6,479 nucleotides of DNA, taken from positions 1-6,479 of the forward strand of contig QGUP01000115.1 of assembly GCA_003242505.1 (NCBI GenBank), given 5' to 3'. The notes beneath the pieces are model-generated. The model was not told the origin of the DNA. It saw only the letters and a program-made list of their open reading frames with translations, and did no database searches. The translations under genes and the position numbers were made by a program. This document shows positions 4,343 through 6,479 of this stretch, in pieces (position 1 is the stretch's first letter; each line of letters starts with the position of its first letter). The DNA is from Bacillota bacterium. GTDB lineage: Bacteria > Bacillota > Sulfobacillia > Symbiobacteriales > ZC4RG38.

Positions 4343-5878
4343 ATGAGCAGCCCCATGCTTTGGCCGCAGCAGGAGGCGCGGCGCATCGCAGAGCGGTGGC
4401 CCGACCGGCAGACGTACATCCTGGAGACCGGCTTTGGGCCTTCCGGTCACCCCCACATGGGTACCGTCGGCGAGGTGGTGCGCACCTACTATGTGGCCAT
4501 GGGGCTGAAAGAACTGGGGAAGCAGGCGGAGATCATCGTCTTTTCCGACGACATGGACGGTCTCCGGAAGATCCCCAAGAACATCGACGCTCCCTGGCTG
4601 GCGGAGCACCTGGGCAAGCCCGTCTCCCGGATCCCTGACCCCTACGGGTGCTGCCCGTCGTATTCGGCCCACATGAACCGGGAACTGATCGAGATGCTCG
4701 ACAAGACGGGCATCCCGTACCGGTTCGTCGCCTCCTCCGACATGTACAACGGCGGTCACTACGATGAGGTCATCAAGCGGATCTTCCGGCACGGGCAGCA
4801 GATCCTGGACCTGATGCTCCCCACCATGCGGGAGGAGAACCGGGTCAACTGGTTCTTCTGGCAGCCGGCCTGCGAGAACTGCGGCCGGGTCAACACCACG
4901 GTGGTCCACGAGTGGGATCCGGAGACCACCCGGGTCCGCTACTCCTGCACCGGCGAGTTCCGGGGGGTCCGGGGTTGCGGCCATGCCGGGGAGCAGGACG
5001 CCCTGGGGGGCAAGGGCAAGCTGGGGTGGAAGATCGACTGGGCCGCCCGGTGGTTCTACTTCCCGGTCCACTACGAGATGTACGGGAAGGACCTGATCGA
5101 CTCCGCGAAGATCTCCACCGAGATCGTGCGGATCCTCGGCGGCCAGCCCCCGGTGCAGATGTTCTACGAGATGTTCCTCACCGAGGAGGGCCGGAAGATC
5201 TCCAAGTCCGTCGGCGAGGGGATCACCCTGGAGAACTTCCACCGGTGGGGCACCCAGGACGCGGTCAACCTCCTGATGTTCAAGAACCCCCGGCAGCAGA
5301 AGAACCTGGGGCCGGAGACGGTCATCCGGTACATGGACGAGGTGCTCACCCTCGACCCGGCGGATCCCCAGTACCGGTTCGTCTACTACCACGGGGAGCG
5401 GCCGGACCTGGGGGGCCTCCGGTACTCGGACCTGATCAACCTGATGAGCGCGATCGGCATCACCGACCCGAACCTCCTGCGGCCGTACCTGGAGCGGACC
5501 TTCGGCAACGCCCGGATCGGGGAAAGCTGGCCGTACGTCCGGGAACTTTTGGAGAAGGCCCGGAACTACTACGAGGATTTCATCCTCCCCACCCGGCGGG
5601 TGCCGGACCTCACCCCGGAGCAGTGGGCGCTGGTGGATGAGTTCCTGGCCCTCATCGACCGGGAGACCGAGCCGGACCGGATCCAGAGCGGGATCTTCGA
5701 GATCGCCAGGGCCCACGGCATCCCCGCCCGGGAGTACTTCAAGTTGCTGTACGGCGTGCTGCTGGGCGCGGACAGCGGCCCCCGGATCGGCGGCTTTGTC
5801 CACCTCCTGGGCCGGGAGAAGGTGAAGGAGATCGTAGAAGCCGCCCGGCAGAAGCAGCAGGAGAAGCAGCAGATCTAA
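4343..5878 (+). CDS. lysK: Class I lysyl-tRNA synthetase
   Basis: This 511-aa enzyme (named lysS in many annotations) charges tRNA-Lys with lysine using ATP, by the class I Rossmann-fold route found mostly in archaea and scattered bacteria rather than the usual class II enzyme. The HIGH-type motif is HMGT (38-41), inside GFGPSGHPHMGTVGEV. The KMSKS motif is KISKS (285-289). A CENC pair (C177, C180) with C202 and C212 looks like the zinc-binding insertion of this family. The C-terminal helical region (about 350-495) fits the anticodon-binding domain. Length is normal (about 510-530 aa). I choose ATG 4343 because GGGAGG (4330-4335) lies 7 bases upstream; the in-frame ATG at 4328 has no ribosome binding site and would add only MGGRK. 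The Gln/Lys-rich tail ending EKQQI lies in a tandem repeat that crosses the stop. It has its own promoter and terminator. Confidence 0.96.
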   Translation: MSSPMLWPQQEARRIAERWPDRQTYILETGFGPSGHPHMGTVGEVVRTYYVAMGLKELGKQAEIIVFSDDMDGLRKIPKNIDAPWLAEHLGKPVSRIPDPYGCCPSYSAHMNRELIEMLDKTGIPYRFVASSDMYNGGHYDEVIKRIFRHGQQILDLMLPTMREENRVNWFFWQPACENCGRVNTTVVHEWDPETTRVRYSCTGEFRGVRGCGHAGEQDALGGKGKLGWKIDWAARWFYFPVHYEMYGKDLIDSAKISTEIVRILGGQPPVQMFYEMFLTEEGRKISKSVGEGITLENFHRWGTQDAVNLLMFKNPRQQKNLGPETVIRYMDEVLTLDPADPQYRFVYYHGERPDLGGLRYSDLINLMSAIGITDPNLLRPYLERTFGNARIGESWPYVRELLEKARNYYEDFILPTRRVPDLTPEQWALVDEFLALIDRETEPDRIQSGIFEIARAHGIPAREYFKLLYGVLLGADSGPRIGGFVHLLGREKVKEIVEAARQKQQEKQQI

Positions 5879-5898
5879 AGGAAGCAGCGGATCCAAAT
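5863..5898 (+). repeat. 18-bp imperfect tandem duplication across the lysyl-tRNA synthetase stop codon
   Basis: Bases 5863-5880 (GAAGCAGCAGATCTAAAG) and 5881-5898 (GAAGCAGCGGATCCAAAT) match at 15 of 18 positions. A shorter copy, GAAGCAGCAG, sits at 5851-5860. The unit is a multiple of three, so the frame is kept. The first copy contains the TAA stop, and the second has CAA at the same place. Confidence 0.75.
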
Positions 5899-5902
5899 AT
5901 CG

Positions 5903-5932
5903 AAGGCCGCCCGGACGATTCCGGGCGGCTTT
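5903..5932 (+). terminator. Intrinsic terminator, probably bidirectional, between convergent genes
   Basis: GCCGCCCGG (5906-5914) pairs with CCGGGCGGC (5921-5929). The stem extends outward through G-T, A-T and A-T pairs and inward by A-T, to about 13 bp around the loop CGAT. On the + strand TTTCCTCCT follows; on the - strand the stem runs into CTTCGATATTTG. It lies 24 bases after the synthetase stop and about 20 bases beyond the end of the - strand gene, so it can serve both. Confidence 0.82.
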
Positions 5933-5951
5933 CCTCCTGGGCTTTCCGCAT

Positions 5952-6224
5952 CTACCGCTGCTGGGGTGCGGCCAGCAGCCGTTCCTTGAGCTCCCGGGGC
6001 AGCGCCGGCCCGTACTCCACGGGCTCGGGGCCGGTCAGGTCGGTGAGGATGTACCGGTCCGCGTGGCGCTCCAGCCGGTCCAGGAACTGGACCAGGCAGT
6101 CCCGGGAATCGAAGCGCCGGAAGAACATCTCCTTGCTCGGGTGGTTGGCCCGGGAGTGGTGGAGGAGGGTGAACTGCAGGTCCTCATCCCGGGCGTGCTG
6201 CTGGCAACCGCTGCAGACGAACAT
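5952..6224 (-). CDS. Uncharacterised 90-aa protein with an N-terminal CxxC
   Basis: I do not recognise this protein. On the - strand an ATG at 6224 follows GGGAGGA (6240-6234) by 9 bases. The frame stays open further upstream to a TTG at 6329, but that extension covers AT-rich promoter DNA with atypical third positions, so the short form is preferred. The protein opens MFVCSGCQQHA, with C4 and C7 as a CxxC pair; histidines at 10, 22, 23 and 28 and C43 could complete a metal site, but no second CxxC exists. Residues 36-58 (RRFDSRDCLVQFLDRLERHADRY) look helical and amphipathic, followed by a Pro-containing loop and a final helix (PRELKERLLAA). No signal peptide or membrane segment is seen. Third-position G/C bias supports real coding. 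It is convergent to the synthetase gene, shares its terminator and has its own promoter, so it is probably expressed alone. A zinc-ribbon-like or redox role is only a guess. Confidence 0.75.
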   Translation of the reverse strand: MFVCSGCQQHARDEDLQFTLLHHSRANHPSKEMFFRRFDSRDCLVQFLDRLERHADRYILTDLTGPEPVEYGPALPRELKERLLAAPQQR

Positions 6225-6293
6225 GCCGGCGATTCCTCCCTGTAGGCCCGGCGAAGGCGCAGTCAGGAAATGTCGCGGGCGTGATAAGTCTGC

Positions 6294-6329
6294 AGTATAA
6301 GTTGTATTTCGCCGGTCAGGGAGCGTCAA
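6294..6329 (-). promoter_or_regulatory. Promoter region of the 90-aa protein gene
   Basis: On the - strand TTGACG (6329-6324) and TACAAC (6306-6301) are 17 bases apart, a good sigma-A match. TATACT (6299-6294) overlaps just downstream as a second possible -10 without a well-placed -35. Transcription near 6294-6287 leaves a leader of about 65-70 bases. ACTTAT occurs twice here (in ACTTATACTGCAGACTTAT, 6302-6284), 13 bases apart, and might be a regulator site. The -35 overlaps the stop codon of the presumed upstream gene. Confidence 0.6.
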
Positions 6330-6478
6330 GCCCGGCTGGGATGGCGGGGGCGGGACGGGGGTGGGGTGAGGCCATGGTAGAGGAAGAGGGCGTGAAGCCG
6401 CACCTCGTCGCGGAACCGCTCCGGGCCGGGGCCCGGTACCGGCTCCCCCGTGGGCCGGGGACGCTGGACCCAGGTGAC
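6326..6478 (-). CDS. C-terminal fragment of an unidentified protein (right edge)
   Basis: The - strand frame entering from the right edge is open for 50 codons to TGA at 6328-6326, with roughly 86% G/C in third positions and the lowest G/C in second positions, as expected for coding DNA here. The peptide has a Pro-rich start, a plausible helix RFRDEVRLHALFLYHGL (21-37) and a Pro/Arg tail ending RHPSRA. It would lie upstream of, and on the same strand as, the 90-aa gene. The opposite strand offers a competing open frame from ATG 6374 (MVEEEGVKPHLVAEPL) preceded by GGGGTGAG, so the assignment is uncertain. I prefer the - strand because the only good promoter nearby reads that way and the codon-position pattern is slightly better. 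Family not recognised. Confidence 0.42.
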   Translation of the reverse strand, partial: VTWVQRPRPTGEPVPGPGPERFRDEVRLHALFLYHGLTPPPSRPRHPSRA

Positions 6479-6479
6479 G

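Noticed and set aside
4307..5896. A 529-codon open frame on the - strand opposite the lysyl-tRNA synthetase gene
   Set aside because: It mirrors the synthetase gene, has a biased composition (Leu/Pro/Gly/Val/Asp) and no motif; it is a GC shadow.
6225..6329. N-terminal extension of the 90-aa protein from TTG 6329
   Set aside because: The region contains promoter boxes and AT-rich third positions unlike genes in this window, and ATG 6224 has a good ribosome binding site.
6374..6479. + strand gene start MVEEEGVKPHL at the right edge
   Set aside because: It is possible (GGGGTGAG precedes it, but only 3 bases away), yet no good + strand promoter is seen and the - strand frame has a slightly better codon pattern. 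Left open, not annotated.

Overview
The window is very GC-rich (about 70% by eye) with strongly G/C-biased third codon positions. It carries an alpha/beta-type small acid-soluble spore protein (SASP) gene, which points to an endospore-forming, high-GC member of the Firmicutes (Bacillota). The protein style (Arg/Glu-rich, Lys-poor, GTG/TTG starts) and a class I lysyl-tRNA synthetase fit the Thermaerobacter/Symbiobacterium type of lineage, but that placement is inference.

Left part (1-1331, + strand): the C-terminal end of an unidentified protein with a hydrophobic segment and an acidic Pro/Glu-rich tail; a complete 70-aa SASP gene with a good ribosome binding site; a 15-bp perfect hairpin; about 340 bases of GC-rich, heavily self-complementary non-coding DNA with two promoter-like sites; then greA, the transcript-cleavage factor.

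Middle (1421-4187, + strand): an M16 zinc peptidase of the YmxG/processing-peptidase type, whose -10 box lies so close to its ATG that the mRNA is probably leaderless; then, after a 90-base gap with a strong hairpin, a membrane-anchored or exported esterase of the enterochelin-esterase (Fes/EsteraseD) type with an N-terminal CBM48-like domain.

Right part (4279-6479): a class I lysyl-tRNA synthetase gene behind a near-consensus sigma-A promoter and followed by a good intrinsic terminator. Convergent to it on the - strand is a 90-aa protein of unknown function with a CxxC pair and its own promoter. The right edge probably holds the 3' end of another - strand gene.

These genes do not form one pathway. 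They look like chromosomal housekeeping genes (transcription fidelity, protein quality control, tRNA charging) plus one sporulation gene, mostly transcribed as separate units. I see no mobile element, CRISPR array, phage gene, rRNA or tRNA. The less ordinary signals are the structured spacer upstream of greA, the leaderless M16 gene, strong hairpins lacking U-tracts, an 18-bp tandem duplication across the lysyl-tRNA synthetase stop codon, and the uncharacterised 90-aa CxxC protein.
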